Origin: Azospirillum ramasamyi
GTDB lineage: Bacteria; Pseudomonadota; Alphaproteobacteria; Azospirillales; Azospirillaceae
Assembly (NCBI RefSeq): GCF_003233655.1
Contig: NZ_CP029834.1
Span: forward strand, 352,501-416,500
Direction of reading: 5' to 3'
DNA: 64,000 nucleotides
The translations under genes were made by a program, and so were the position numbers. The notes below the pieces were generated by a model. It was given only the letters and a program-made list of their open reading frames with translations, was not told the origin of the DNA and ran no database searches. Positions 46,525 to 55,412 of this stretch are shown here, piece by piece (position 1 is the first letter of the stretch; the number at the start of each line of letters is the position of its first letter).

Positions 46525-48045
46525 TCAGGCCGCGACGCGCTCTTCCTCCGCGTCCACCGTCACCGCCACCGGCGGGATCCAGGGGATCAACTCCCGGCCG
46601 GTGTTGGCGAGGCGCTTGGGCTCGATGCGGCCGATCACGCGGGTGCCTTCCCTCGCGATGCGCAGGATGTCGCCATCCTCCGGCACCAGGGCGCGCTCGA
46701 CGCCGCAGGCGCGGGCGAGGCGGGCGTGGGCTTCCATATGCTCGATGGTGCCATGGACCGGCACGGCGAAGCGGGGACGGACCAGCCCGTACATGCGCGC
46801 GAGGTCGTCGCGCTTCGGGTGGCCGGAGACATGGACCGGCGCATCGGCCGGGGTGACGATCTCGACACCCATGCCGCGCAGATGCTCGTGGATCTCGGCC
46901 AGAACCTCCTCGTTGCCGGGGATGGCGCGGGCGGAGAAGATGACGGTGTCGCCCTCTTCCAGCCAGAGGTCGCGGTGCTCGTTGCGGGCCAGCCGGCTGA
47001 GCGCCGCCCGTTCCTCGCCCTGGCTGCCGGTGCAGAGGAACACGAGGTTCTCGCGCGGGGTCCAGGAGGCTTCGCGGACATCCATGAAGTCCGGCACATG
47101 ATCGAGATAGCCGCAGGCCTGCGCCGCCTTTTCCATGCGCAGCATGGACCGGCCGACCAGCACCACCTTGCGCCCGACCGCCGCCGCCGCTTCCGCCACC
47201 GCGGTCATGCGGGCGACGTTGGAGGCGAAGCCGGTCACCGCGATGGCGCCCGAACGGTTGGCGAAGGCCGCGATCAGGCCGGCGCGGGCGTCGGCTTCCG
47301 ATCCGGTGGAGCCGGGAACGTCGGCGTTGGTGCTGTCGCACATCATGGCGAGCAGCCCCTCGTCGCCCAGGCGCTCCAGCGCGGCGACGTCGGTGGTCCG
47401 GCCGATCAGCGGATCGGGATCGAACTTCCAGTCGCCGGTGTGCAGCACCGTGCCGGCCGCCGTGCGGATCGCCAGCGACATCGGTTCGGGGATCGAATGG
47501 GTGACGGCGATGGTCTCGATCCGGAAGGGACCGATGGTCAGCGTGTCGCCGATGTCGAAGGTCTGCACCTTGGCGGCGCGGTGCGCGCCCTTTTCCTTCA
47601 GCCGGTCGCGGATGATGTGCGAGGCGAAGGGGCTGGCATAGATCGGGCAGCGCAGGCGCGGCCACAGATGGTGGATCGCGCCGATATGGTCTTCGTGCGC
47701 GTGGGTCACCACCAGCCCGACGACGTCCTGCATCCGCTCCTCGATGAAGGTCGGATCGGCCATCAGGCTGTCGATGCCCGGCGCCTCGTCGCCCATGAAG
47801 GCGACGCCGGCGTCCACGATCAGCCATTTGCCGGCATGACCGTAGAGCGCCATGTTCATGCCGATGCGGGAACAGCCGCCCAGCGGAAGGAACAGGATCT
47901 CGTCCTTGCCCGGAACCGGGCCGGTGGAGCCGCCGCCATGGACCGTGTTGGCCGCCGGGCGGGAGCCGTCGAAGTCGTCACGCGGACGCTGGTTGCGTGC
48001 GCGGTTGCTCGGCGCCGTCCGGCGCCGCCTTGAATCAAACGTCAT
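46525..48045 (-). CDS. rnj: RNase J-like metallo-beta-lactamase/beta-CASP ribonuclease
   Basis: A 506-residue beta-CASP nuclease. The metal-binding motif VVTHAHEDHIGAIHHLWPRL lies about 90 residues in, TGDWKFDPDP follows, the beta-CASP portion contains CTGSQGEERAALSRLA, and VHVSGHPKRDD and VPVHGTIEHMEAH complete the active site. RNase J enzymes combine 5'-exo- and endonuclease activity in rRNA and mRNA processing. It is somewhat shorter than typical (about 550), with a reduced C-terminus and a basic N-terminal 40 residues. The ATG at 48045 is chosen because the protein family starts near this point. Housekeeping function on a plasmid-type replicon is notable. Confidence 0.88.
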   Translation of the reverse strand: MTFDSRRRRTAPSNRARNQRPRDDFDGSRPAANTVHGGGSTGPVPGKDEILFLPLGGCSRIGMNMALYGHAGKWLIVDAGVAFMGDEAPGIDSLMADPTFIEERMQDVVGLVVTHAHEDHIGAIHHLWPRLRCPIYASPFASHIIRDRLKEKGAHRAAKVQTFDIGDTLTIGPFRIETIAVTHSIPEPMSLAIRTAAGTVLHTGDWKFDPDPLIGRTTDVAALERLGDEGLLAMMCDSTNADVPGSTGSEADARAGLIAAFANRSGAIAVTGFASNVARMTAVAEAAAAVGRKVVLVGRSMLRMEKAAQACGYLDHVPDFMDVREASWTPRENLVFLCTGSQGEERAALSRLARNEHRDLWLEEGDTVIFSARAIPGNEEVLAEIHEHLRGMGVEIVTPADAPVHVSGHPKRDDLARMYGLVRPRFAVPVHGTIEHMEAHARLARACGVERALVPEDGDILRIAREGTRVIGRIEPKRLANTGRELIPWIPPVAVTVDAEEERVAA

Positions 48046-48323
48046 GCCTCTGTCGTACGTCTCACTTAGGCCGGCATTCGACGCTGCCGGACGGGCGTGC
48101 ATCGCTCGTCGATGCGGATCTCGGTGTGGAGGGGACCCGGCCGGAGGCGCCATGCGGCGGCCATCGGACGACTGGGATCGGGGGGATGGGAGGATGGCTC
48201 GGACAGTCTGTCGTCCGCGCCTGGAGAATTCGTAAGTGTTTATGTGGGTAAACCGCTGTGCGCGTCAAGGCCGGTCGTGAAAAGTCACCCGAATTGAGAA
48301 GCATCGCAGGGATGCGCTAAACG

Positions 48324-48365
48324 GACGAACCGCTTCCGGGACGTGACGCCTGGAGGCGGTTCGTC
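48324..48365. terminator. Hairpin downstream of the RidA gene
   Basis: GACGAACCGC and GCGGTTCGTC form a perfect 10-bp stem with a 22-base loop, 24 bp beyond the RidA stop. No long T-tract follows, so it may be a weak or Rho-assisted terminator. Confidence 0.4.
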
Positions 48366-48388
48366 TGCGAAAAGGGACCGCCGTCCGC

Positions 48389-48787
48389 TCAGGCGGCTTC
48401 GGGAATACGGGCGACGACCTTGATCTCGAAATCGAAGCCGGCCAGCCAGTTGACACCCACCGCCGTCCAGTTGGGATAGGGCGGCGCGCCGATGATCCTG
48501 TCACGCACGGCCATGATGGTTTCGAACTGGTTGGCCGGGTCGGTGTGGAAGGTGGTGACGTCCACGACGTCGTCGAAGGTGCAGCCGGCGGCCTTGAGGA
48601 CGGATTTGAGGTTGTCGAATGCCTGCTGCACCTGCTTCTCGAAGTCGGGTTCCGGCGAACCGTCCGCGCGGCTGCCGACCTGCCCGGAGACGAACAGAAG
48701 GTCGCCTGAGCGGATCGCCGCGGAGTAGCGGTGCTTCTCATAAAGCGCGTGCCGGCTTTCCGGAACGATGGCCTGACGTTGAGCCAT
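48389..48787 (-). CDS. RidA-family (YjgF/UK114) protein
   Basis: A 132-residue RidA-superfamily protein. Features include YSAAIRSGDLLFVSGQVG, QAFDNLKSVLKAAGCTFDDVVDVTTF, and a C-terminus with WTAVGVNWLAGFDFEIKVVARIPE. Canonical RidA has Arg in the C-terminal active-site motif (typically near AxPxxARxxV); here that region reads PNWTAVGVNWL with no Arg, so classical enamine/imine deaminase activity is doubtful and it may be an Rid-subfamily member with another role. Divergent from a TetR gene with three operator-like palindromes between them. Confidence 0.88.
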   Translation of the reverse strand: MAQRQAIVPESRHALYEKHRYSAAIRSGDLLFVSGQVGSRADGSPEPDFEKQVQQAFDNLKSVLKAAGCTFDDVVDVTTFHTDPANQFETIMAVRDRIIGAPPYPNWTAVGVNWLAGFDFEIKVVARIPEAA

Positions 48788-48869
48788 GGCTTCTTCTCCT
48801 GGCTGAAAAGTGATCGGTCGTTGGCCGGGTCGCCCCGCATCCGGCTTCACTGTTGCGGCGCGATTTGAT

Positions 48870-48882
48870 ATACGACCCGTAT
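48870..48882. promoter_or_regulatory. TetR operator candidate 1 (ATACG-N3-CGTAT)
   Basis: ATACGACCCGTAT, a 5-3-5 inverted repeat sharing the ATACG/CGTAT arms of the next site. It is the copy nearest the RidA gene. Confidence 0.6.
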
Positions 48883-48896
48883 GCGAATGACAGCAC

Positions 48897-48913
48897 ACAT
48901 ACGTCTCGTATGT
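48897..48913. promoter_or_regulatory. TetR operator candidate 2 (ACATACG-N3-CGTATGT)
   Basis: ACATACGTCTCGTATGT is a perfect 7-3-7 inverted repeat, the best of three related sites between ridA and tetR. Confidence 0.75.
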
Positions 48914-48919
48914 CAACTC

Positions 48920-48936
48920 ACATACAATGCGTATGT
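48920..48936. promoter_or_regulatory. TetR operator candidate 3 (ACATAC-N5-GTATGT)
   Basis: ACATACAATGCGTATGT is a 6-5-6 inverted repeat of the same 17-bp length, ending one base before the AGGAGG of the tetR gene. Occupancy here would block tetR transcription or initiation directly. Confidence 0.7.
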
Positions 48937-48950
48937 CAGGAGGAATCGCC

Positions 48951-49550
48951 GTGGCCGGAAAGAAACGCGCCGAGATGATGGAGGAAACCCGCGCCAAGCT
49001 GATCGGCTCCGCGCGCAAGGCCTTCGCGGAGAAGGGCTATGCCGCCGCCTCGATGGATGAGCTGACGGCGGAGGCCGGGCTGACGCGCGGGGCGCTCTAT
49101 CACAATTTCGGCGACAAGCGCGGGCTGCTGCAGGCGGTGGTCGACCAGATCGACGGAGAGATGGCGGCGCGCGCGCGCGCGGCGGCCAGCCGGGCCGCCA
49201 ATGACTGGGAAGGCCTGCTGGCGGAGGGGGTCGCCTATATCGAGATGGCGCTGGAACCCGAGGTCCAGCGCATCGTGCTGCTCGACGGACCCGCCTTTCT
49301 CGGCGATCCGTCGCAATGGCCCAGTCAGAACAACTGCCTTCAGGCGACCCTGGAGACGGTGAAGAGGCTGATCGGGCAAGGCATCGTCAAGCCGGTGGAT
49401 GCCGAAGCGGCTGCCCGGCTTTTGAACGGAGCGGCGCTGAACGCCGCGCTTTGGGTCGCGGCCAGCGACCGGCCGCAGGAGGTTCTGGCGAAGGCGGTCG
49501 AGGCGTTCCGCGTCCTGGCCGGGGGGCTGCTGGTCACTCCCGGCCGCTGA
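48951..49550 (+). CDS. TetR-family repressor divergent from RidA
   Basis: A 199-residue TetR protein: helix-turn-helix at about 10-55 (ARKAFAEKGYAAASMDELTAEAGLTRGALYHNFGDKRGLL), and a C-terminal domain with RIVLLDGPAFLGDPSQW, a pattern seen in TetR_C subfamilies. A GTG start at 48951 is preferred because AGGAGG lies seven bases upstream; the ATGs at 48927 and 48933 lie within or before the third operator. It should regulate itself and ridA through the three palindromes. Confidence 0.9.
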   Translation: MAGKKRAEMMEETRAKLIGSARKAFAEKGYAAASMDELTAEAGLTRGALYHNFGDKRGLLQAVVDQIDGEMAARARAAASRAANDWEGLLAEGVAYIEMALEPEVQRIVLLDGPAFLGDPSQWPSQNNCLQATLETVKRLIGQGIVKPVDAEAAARLLNGAALNAALWVAASDRPQEVLAKAVEAFRVLAGGLLVTPGR

Positions 49551-49607
49551 CCGGCGTCAGGGCCGGAAGCCCGCGACGCTGCCGCGGGCACTCCGGCATT
49601 ACAGCGG

Positions 49608-51434
49608 TCAGTGGTTGTCGCGCGGGATCCCCATTGTCTGCGCCACGCGCTGGTACTTGACCGCCGGCTTCAGGACCATGCCCTCGTCCAGCTGGTCGAC
49701 GATGCCGCGCTGGATCTCCTGCCACGGGGTCTGCGACGGCGGGGCGGGGTAGCCGCCGGCCGCCTCCAGCGTGGCCTTGCGGTCGGCCAATTCGCCTTCG
49801 GAGATCAGGATGTCGGCGCTGCCGCGGCGCAGGTCGATGCGCACGCGGTCGCCGCTGCGCAGCAGGGCGAGGTTGCCGCCGGCCGCCGCCTCCGGCGAGG
49901 CGTTGAGGATGGAGGGCGAACCCGACGTGCCGGACTGCCGCCCGTCGCCGATGCAGGGCAGGGAATGGACGCCCTGCTTGATCAGCTCGGCGGGGGGCCG
50001 CATGTTCACCACCTCCGCCGCGCCCGGATAGCCGATGGGGCCGGCGCCGCGGATGACCAGGATGGTGTAGGCGTCGATGCCCAGCGACGGATCGTCGATC
50101 CGGTGATGGTAGTCCTCCGGGCCGTCGAAGACGACGACCTTGCCCTCGAACGCCTCGGGATCCTCGGGGTTGGACAGGTAGCGCTCGCGGAACTCGTCGG
50201 AGATGACGCTGGTCTTCATGATGGCGGCGTCGAACAGGCTGCCGCGCAGCACGACGAAGCCGGCGTTGATCTTCAGCGGGTCGTCGATCGGGTGGATGAC
50301 GCGGGTGTCGAGGATCTCGGCGTTGCGGCAGTTTTCGCCGATGGTCCGGCCGTTGACGTTGGGCGCGTCCTCGCGGATCAGGCCCTGGCGCATCAGCTGC
50401 GACACCACCGCCGGCACGCCGCCGGCGCGGTGGAAGTCCTCGCCCAGATACTCTCCGGCCGGCTGGAGGTTGACCAGCAGCGGCACGCCCAGCCCGTGGG
50501 TCTGCCAGTCGTCCACCGTCAGCGGCACGCCGATGTGCTTGGCGATGGCGTTGATGTGGATCGGCGCGTTGGTCGAGCCGCCGATGGCGGAATTGACGAC
50601 GATGGCGTTGAGGAAGGCGTCGCGGGTCAGGATGTCCGACGGCTTGACGTCCTGGCGCACCATCTCGACGATGCGCTTGCCGGTCTCGTAGGCGGCCTGC
50701 TGGCGCTCGCGGTAGGGGGCGGGAATCGCGGCGGAGCCGGGAAGCTGCATGCCCAGCACCTCCGCCAGCGAATTCATGGTCGACGCGGTGCCCATGGTGT
50801 TGCAGTAGCCGGTCGAGGGAGCCGAGGAGGCCACCAGCTCGATGAAGCCCTGATAGTCGATCTCGCCCGCCGCCATCATCTGGCGGGCCTTCCACACGAT
50901 GGTGCCCGACCCGGTGCGTTCGCCGCGGAACCAGCCGTTCAGCATCGGGCCGACCGACAGGGCGATGGCCGGGATGTTGACGGTGGCCGCCGCCATCAGG
51001 CAGGCCGGCGTTGTCTTGTCGCAGCCGATGGTCAGGACCACGCCGTCCAGCGGGTAGCCGTGCAGCACCTCGACGAGGCCGAGATATGCGAGGTTGCGGT
51101 CGATGGAGGCGGTCGGCCGCTTGCCGGTTTCCTGGATCGGGTGGACGGGGAACTCGATGGCGATGCCGCCGGCGGTGCGGATGCCTTCGCGCAGGCGTTC
51201 GGCCAGCACCAGATGGTGGCGGTTGCAGGGGCTGAGGTCGGATCCGGTCTGGGCGATGCCGATGATCGGGGCGCCGGACTGCAGCTCCTCCCGCGTCAGG
51301 CCGAAATTCAGGTAGCGCTCCAGATACAGCGCCGTCATGTCGGGATTGGCGGGGTTGTCGAACCACGCGCGCGACCGCAGCCGGCGCCCGGAGTCGGAGG
51401 GGTTGGGAGGAAAAGGGGGTTTCGTATCGGACAT
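49608..51434 (-). CDS. araC: L-arabonate dehydratase (IlvD/Edd family)
   Basis: A 608-residue [Fe-S] dehydratase of the IlvD/Edd family, sugar-acid branch. Cluster cysteines and active-site motifs visible include TGSDLSPCNRHH, TIGCDKTTPACLMAAA, PSTGYCNTMGTASTMNSLAE and GDGRQSGTSGSPSILN. In A. brasilense the homologue (named AraC there, unrelated to the E. coli regulator) converts L-arabonate to L-2-keto-3-deoxyarabonate. It closes the sbpA-gguA-gguB-araA-araC gene series, starting 77 bp after araA. The related substrate D-fuconate or D-xylonate cannot be excluded. Confidence 0.9.
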   Translation of the reverse strand: MSDTKPPFPPNPSDSGRRLRSRAWFDNPANPDMTALYLERYLNFGLTREELQSGAPIIGIAQTGSDLSPCNRHHLVLAERLREGIRTAGGIAIEFPVHPIQETGKRPTASIDRNLAYLGLVEVLHGYPLDGVVLTIGCDKTTPACLMAAATVNIPAIALSVGPMLNGWFRGERTGSGTIVWKARQMMAAGEIDYQGFIELVASSAPSTGYCNTMGTASTMNSLAEVLGMQLPGSAAIPAPYRERQQAAYETGKRIVEMVRQDVKPSDILTRDAFLNAIVVNSAIGGSTNAPIHINAIAKHIGVPLTVDDWQTHGLGVPLLVNLQPAGEYLGEDFHRAGGVPAVVSQLMRQGLIREDAPNVNGRTIGENCRNAEILDTRVIHPIDDPLKINAGFVVLRGSLFDAAIMKTSVISDEFRERYLSNPEDPEAFEGKVVVFDGPEDYHHRIDDPSLGIDAYTILVIRGAGPIGYPGAAEVVNMRPPAELIKQGVHSLPCIGDGRQSGTSGSPSILNASPEAAAGGNLALLRSGDRVRIDLRRGSADILISEGELADRKATLEAAGGYPAPPSQTPWQEIQRGIVDQLDEGMVLKPAVKYQRVAQTMGIPRDNH

Positions 51435-51511
51435 ATCGGCACCGGTTTCAGGTTGGGGCGCGGACCGGATCGGCGGCGCCGGAAGTTGGGGTGTGCGTCG
51501 CCGCGGCGGCG

Positions 51512-52465
51512 TTACCAGTCGAAGGCGTCGGTGCGATGCCAGCGCCCGACCATGCAGGCGTCGGCGACCAGGGACAGCGGGCGGGCGTCGACGTCGCTCG
51601 CCCCGTCGCCCATCAACCGGTGGAAGTGGCGATAGATGCGCTGGTATTCGGTGTCCGGTTCGGCCAGTACCGGCACGCCGTCCACCGCCAGGCGGGTTCC
51701 GCCATGGGTGAGATCGAGGCGCCCGCCGTCGCTTTCGATCACGATGGCCCAGGTCTGCTCGCCCTGCTGGAGGAAGTCGAAGTCGGCGGTGACGCGGCCG
51801 ATGCGGGAACCGGGGGCCGCACGCATCTCTAGCGTCGCGGCGATGGGGGTGTCGCGGTTGGCCGGGACGTGCAGGTCGGCCGCGCCGACGAAGACCGGGG
51901 CCGGCAGGATGTCGGTCAGGATCGACAGGGCGTTGATGCCGGGATCGAAGACGCCGAAGCCGCCGGCCGCGAAGATCCAGTCCTGCCCCGGATGCCAGCG
52001 CCGCACATCCTCCTTCCAGGTGATGGCGACGCTGCGGATGGCGGCGTCATTGGAAATGATGTTGGCCAGCCGGCGGCGGGTTTCCTCCACCGCCGGGTTG
52101 AACTGCGAATGCCAGGCGGTGAACAGGGTGCGGCGGGCGGCCTCCGCCTCCGCCACCAGATCGTGAAGCTCCGACAGGGTGGCGGCGGGCGGCTTCTCGA
52201 TCAGCACATGCTTGCCGGCGCGCAGGGCCTCCACCGTCAGGCCGTGGCGGACGGCGGGCGGGGTGCACAACGCCACGGCGTCCAGGCCGGGCAGGGCCGC
52301 CAGCATCTCCGCCTGCGAGCGGAAGGCCGGCACGCCGTCCGCGGCGCCGCCGTCCGGGCTGACCACGGCGGCGAGCTGGAACAGGCCGGTGGCGGCGATG
52401 GCCGGGATGTGCTGGTCGCGGGCGATCTTTCCCAGACCGACGAGGCCGAGGGTGGGGAGCGTCAT
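51512..52465 (-). CDS. araA: L-arabinose/D-galactose 1-dehydrogenase (Gfo/Idh/MocA family)
   Basis: A 317-residue NAD(P)-dependent aldose dehydrogenase. An N-terminal Rossmann fold starts with LGLVGLGKIARDQHIPAIAA. The EKP motif is HVLIEKPPAATLSEL, and the substrate domain contains WKEDVRRWHPGQDWIF, characteristic of the Azospirillum L-arabinose 1-dehydrogenase, and FDPGINALSI. It oxidises L-arabinose (also D-galactose in homologues) to the 1,4-lactone, the first pathway step. It starts 26 bp after the gguB stop, so uptake and first oxidation are co-transcribed. Confidence 0.9.
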   Translation of the reverse strand: MTLPTLGLVGLGKIARDQHIPAIAATGLFQLAAVVSPDGGAADGVPAFRSQAEMLAALPGLDAVALCTPPAVRHGLTVEALRAGKHVLIEKPPAATLSELHDLVAEAEAARRTLFTAWHSQFNPAVEETRRRLANIISNDAAIRSVAITWKEDVRRWHPGQDWIFAAGGFGVFDPGINALSILTDILPAPVFVGAADLHVPANRDTPIAATLEMRAAPGSRIGRVTADFDFLQQGEQTWAIVIESDGGRLDLTHGGTRLAVDGVPVLAEPDTEYQRIYRHFHRLMGDGASDVDARPLSLVADACMVGRWHRTDAFDW

Positions 52466-52491
52466 GGCGATTGTCCGGTCGGAGGAAGGCC

Positions 52492-53691
52492 TCAAGCCTT
52501 GCCCTTGTTGTAGACGTCGAAGCAGACGGCGGCGAGCAGCACCAGGCCCTTGATAACTTGTTGCCAGTCGATGCCGATGCCGAGGATCGACATGCCGTTG
52601 TTCATCACGCCCATGATGAAGGCGCCGATCACCGCGCCGGTCACCCGGCCGACGCCGCCCGAGGCCGAGGCGCCGCCGATGAAGCAGGCGGCGATCACGT
52701 CCAGCTCGAACGACACGCCGGCCTTCGGCGTGGCGGTGTTGAGGCGGGCGGCGAAGATCAGACCGGCCAGCGCGGCCAGCACGCCCATGTTGACGAAGGT
52801 GTAGAAGGACAGGCGGCGGGTATCGATGCCCGACAGCTTGGCGGCCTTCTCGTTGCCGCCCAGCGCGTAGATGCGCCGGCCGATGGTGGTGTCGCGGGTG
52901 ACGAAGGCGTAGAGGCCGATCAGCAGCGCCATGATGATCAGGACGTTCGGCAGCCCTTTGTAGGAGGCCAGCAGCATGCCGAGATAGGCGACGATGGCGA
53001 ACAGCCCGGCGCTCTTCAGCAGGAACAGCGGCAGCGGCTCCTGTTCGATGGCGAAACGGTGGCGGCGGATGCGGGTGGCGACGCTGAGGCCGATGATGAT
53101 CGCCGGCGTCAGCAGGCACAGCAGGAGCGTGGTGGTGTGGAAGCCGGCCGTGCCGAAGACGTCCGGGATGAAGCCGGAGCTGAGGCGCTGGAACTCCACC
53201 GGGAAGGGGCCGACCGACTGGCCGGCGAGCAGGACGAGGCTGAGGCCGCGGAAGACCAGCATGCCGGCCAGCGTCACGATGAAGGACGGGATGCGGAAAT
53301 AGGCGACCCAATAGCCCTGCGCCGCGCCGATGGCGGCGCCGGCCAGCAGGCAGAGGATGGCGGTCGGAATGAAATGCAGGTGGAACTGCACCATCAGGAT
53401 GGCGGCCAGCGCGCCGATGAAGCCGACGACGGACCCCACCGACAGGTCGATGTGCCCGGCGACGATCACCAGCAGCATGCCCAGCGCCATGATGACGATG
53501 TAGCTGTTCTGCAGGACGAGGTTGGTCAGGTTCAGCGGCTGCAGCAGCGTGCCGTTGGTCATGTATTCGAAGAAGGCCACGATCGCCAGCAGCGAGATCA
53601 GCATGCCGTAATCGCGCATGTGGCTCTTCAGGAACCTGGCCAAGGAGGCCTGGCGCGGCGGGGCGGCCGGAAGGTTCAGTTCGGCGCTCAT
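52492..53691 (-). CDS. gguB: Multiple-sugar ABC transporter permease GguB
   Basis: A 399-residue inner-membrane permease of the BPD_transp_2 (RbsC/XylH) family, with roughly ten hydrophobic helices. Typical stretches include GHIDLSVGSVVGFIGALAA, FIVTLAGMLVFRGLSL and FIGGASASGGVGRVTGAVIGAF. It forms the channel with GguA and receives sugars from SbpA. Its start overlaps the gguA stop by four bases. Confidence 0.93.
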   Translation of the reverse strand: MSAELNLPAAPPRQASLARFLKSHMRDYGMLISLLAIVAFFEYMTNGTLLQPLNLTNLVLQNSYIVIMALGMLLVIVAGHIDLSVGSVVGFIGALAAILMVQFHLHFIPTAILCLLAGAAIGAAQGYWVAYFRIPSFIVTLAGMLVFRGLSLVLLAGQSVGPFPVEFQRLSSGFIPDVFGTAGFHTTTLLLCLLTPAIIIGLSVATRIRRHRFAIEQEPLPLFLLKSAGLFAIVAYLGMLLASYKGLPNVLIIMALLIGLYAFVTRDTTIGRRIYALGGNEKAAKLSGIDTRRLSFYTFVNMGVLAALAGLIFAARLNTATPKAGVSFELDVIAACFIGGASASGGVGRVTGAVIGAFIMGVMNNGMSILGIGIDWQQVIKGLVLLAAVCFDVYNKGKA

Positions 53692-55328
53692 TGCAGGGGC
53701 TCCCGGACACCGTCGTTCAAAGCGGCATCGTGCAAAGCGGCCGCCGCGACGGCGGCGCGGGCCGCCGAGGATTGGGAGGCCGACGACATGATGGCGTGCA
53801 TGATCTTTTCCTGGCTGGCCTCGGCCGCCGGCATCTCGGCGACCAGCGCCCCTTCGTTCATCACGTAGATGCGGTCGGCCACGCCCAGAAGCTCCGGCAG
53901 TTCCGACGAGATCAGGATGACGCCCCGGCCTTCGGCCACCAGTTGGTTGACGATGGTGTAGATTTCATATTTGGCGCCGACGTCGATGCCGCGGGTCGGC
54001 TCGTCCAGGATCAGCACCTGCGGGTCGGCGAACAGCCATTTGCTGAGCACGACCTTCTGCTGGTTGCCGCCGGACAGGTTGACCGTCTGCTGGAACACGT
54101 CCGAACAGCGGATGCGCAGGCGGCGGCGGAAGTCGTTGGCGACCCCGATCTCGCGCTCGTGGTGGATGACGCCGCGTTTGGCGACTCCGTCCAGATTGGC
54201 CAGCGTCACGTTGTGGCGGATGTCGTCGTCCAGAACGAGGCCGTAATGCTTGCGGTCCTCGGTGGCATAGGCGAGGCCGGCGTCCATCGCCTTGCGGATG
54301 GTCGACAGATCGACCTCCCGCCCGCCGAGGAAGGCCCGCCCCCGGATGTTGCGGCCATAGGACCGGCCGAACAGGCTCATGGCGAATTCGGTGCGGCCGG
54401 CGCCCATCAGGCCGGCGATGCCCACCACCTCCCCCCGGCGGACATGCAGGTCGATGTCCTTGACCATCCGGCGGCCGGGATGGACGGGATGGTCGGCGCT
54501 CCAGCCCTTCACCTCGAATAGGATTTCTCTGGGCAGGGTTTCTCTGGGCAGGATGTCGCCGGCGTTGCCGGCGCGGCGGGGATAGCGGTCGGCGAGGTCG
54601 CGGCCGACCATGCCCTTGATGATGCGGTCCTGGCTGATCGGCGCGTCGTGGCAGTCCAGCGTCTCCACCGTGGAGCCGTCACGCAGGATGGTGACGCGGT
54701 CGGCGACCTTGGCGATCTCGTTCAGCTTGTGCGAGATCAGGATGGAGGAGATCCCCTGTTCCTTGAAGCGCAGCAGCAGGGCCAGAAGCGCGTCGCTGTC
54801 GCTTTCGTTCAGGCTGGCCGTCGGCTCGTCCAGGATCAGCAGCTTGACCTGCTTGGACAGGGCCTTGGCGATCTCCACCAGCTGCTGCTTGCCGACGCCG
54901 ATGTCGGTGACCAGGGTCTCCGGCGAATCCGTCAGCCCGACCATGCGCAGGAGGTCGCGCGCCCGCGCGGTGGCCGCAATCCAGTCGATGACGCCGCGTT
55001 TCGCCTGCTCGTTGCCGAGGAACAGGTTCTCGGTGATCGACAGCAGCGGGACCAGCGCCAGTTCCTGGTGGATGATGATGATGCCCAGCTTCTCGCTGTC
55101 GGCGATGCCGCGGAAGGCGACCGGCTGGCCGCGGAAGCGGATCTCGCCGTCATAGGTCCCGTGCGGATAGACGCCGCTCAGCACCTTCATCAGCGTCGAT
55201 TTGCCGGCACCGTTCTCGCCGATCAGCGCGTGGATCTCCCCCTCGCGGACCGAGAGGTTGACGTCGTCGAGCGCCTTGACGCCCGGAAACGTCTTGGTGA
55301 TGCCGCGCATCTCAAGAATGCTGTCCAT
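53688..55328 (-). CDS. gguA: Sugar ABC transporter ATPase GguA (two ABC domains)
   Basis: A 546-residue duplicated ABC ATPase of the Rbs/Ara/Xyl class. The N-terminal half has Walker A GENGAGKST (37-45) and Walker B LLILDEPTASL. The C-terminal half has an atypical nucleotide site but the signature NLSGGNQQKVVLSKWL and VLILDEPTRGIDVGAK. An upstream in-frame start at 55355 exists; the ATG at 55328 matches the family start. It energises uptake of L-arabinose, D-galactose, D-xylose or related sugars, as for ChvE-GguAB. Confidence 0.93.
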   Translation of the reverse strand: MDSILEMRGITKTFPGVKALDDVNLSVREGEIHALIGENGAGKSTLMKVLSGVYPHGTYDGEIRFRGQPVAFRGIADSEKLGIIIIHQELALVPLLSITENLFLGNEQAKRGVIDWIAATARARDLLRMVGLTDSPETLVTDIGVGKQQLVEIAKALSKQVKLLILDEPTASLNESDSDALLALLLRFKEQGISSILISHKLNEIAKVADRVTILRDGSTVETLDCHDAPISQDRIIKGMVGRDLADRYPRRAGNAGDILPRETLPREILFEVKGWSADHPVHPGRRMVKDIDLHVRRGEVVGIAGLMGAGRTEFAMSLFGRSYGRNIRGRAFLGGREVDLSTIRKAMDAGLAYATEDRKHYGLVLDDDIRHNVTLANLDGVAKRGVIHHEREIGVANDFRRRLRIRCSDVFQQTVNLSGGNQQKVVLSKWLFADPQVLILDEPTRGIDVGAKYEIYTIVNQLVAEGRGVILISSELPELLGVADRIYVMNEGALVAEMPAAEASQEKIMHAIMSSASQSSAARAAVAAAALHDAALNDGVREPLQ

Positions 55329-55412
55329 GGATGGCCCCCGGTCGTCCGCCTGCACGGTCCGGCGGAGCGCAGGAGGGGAGTGCCCGACGGCATCCGCCCC
55401 CGCGCCGCCCGC

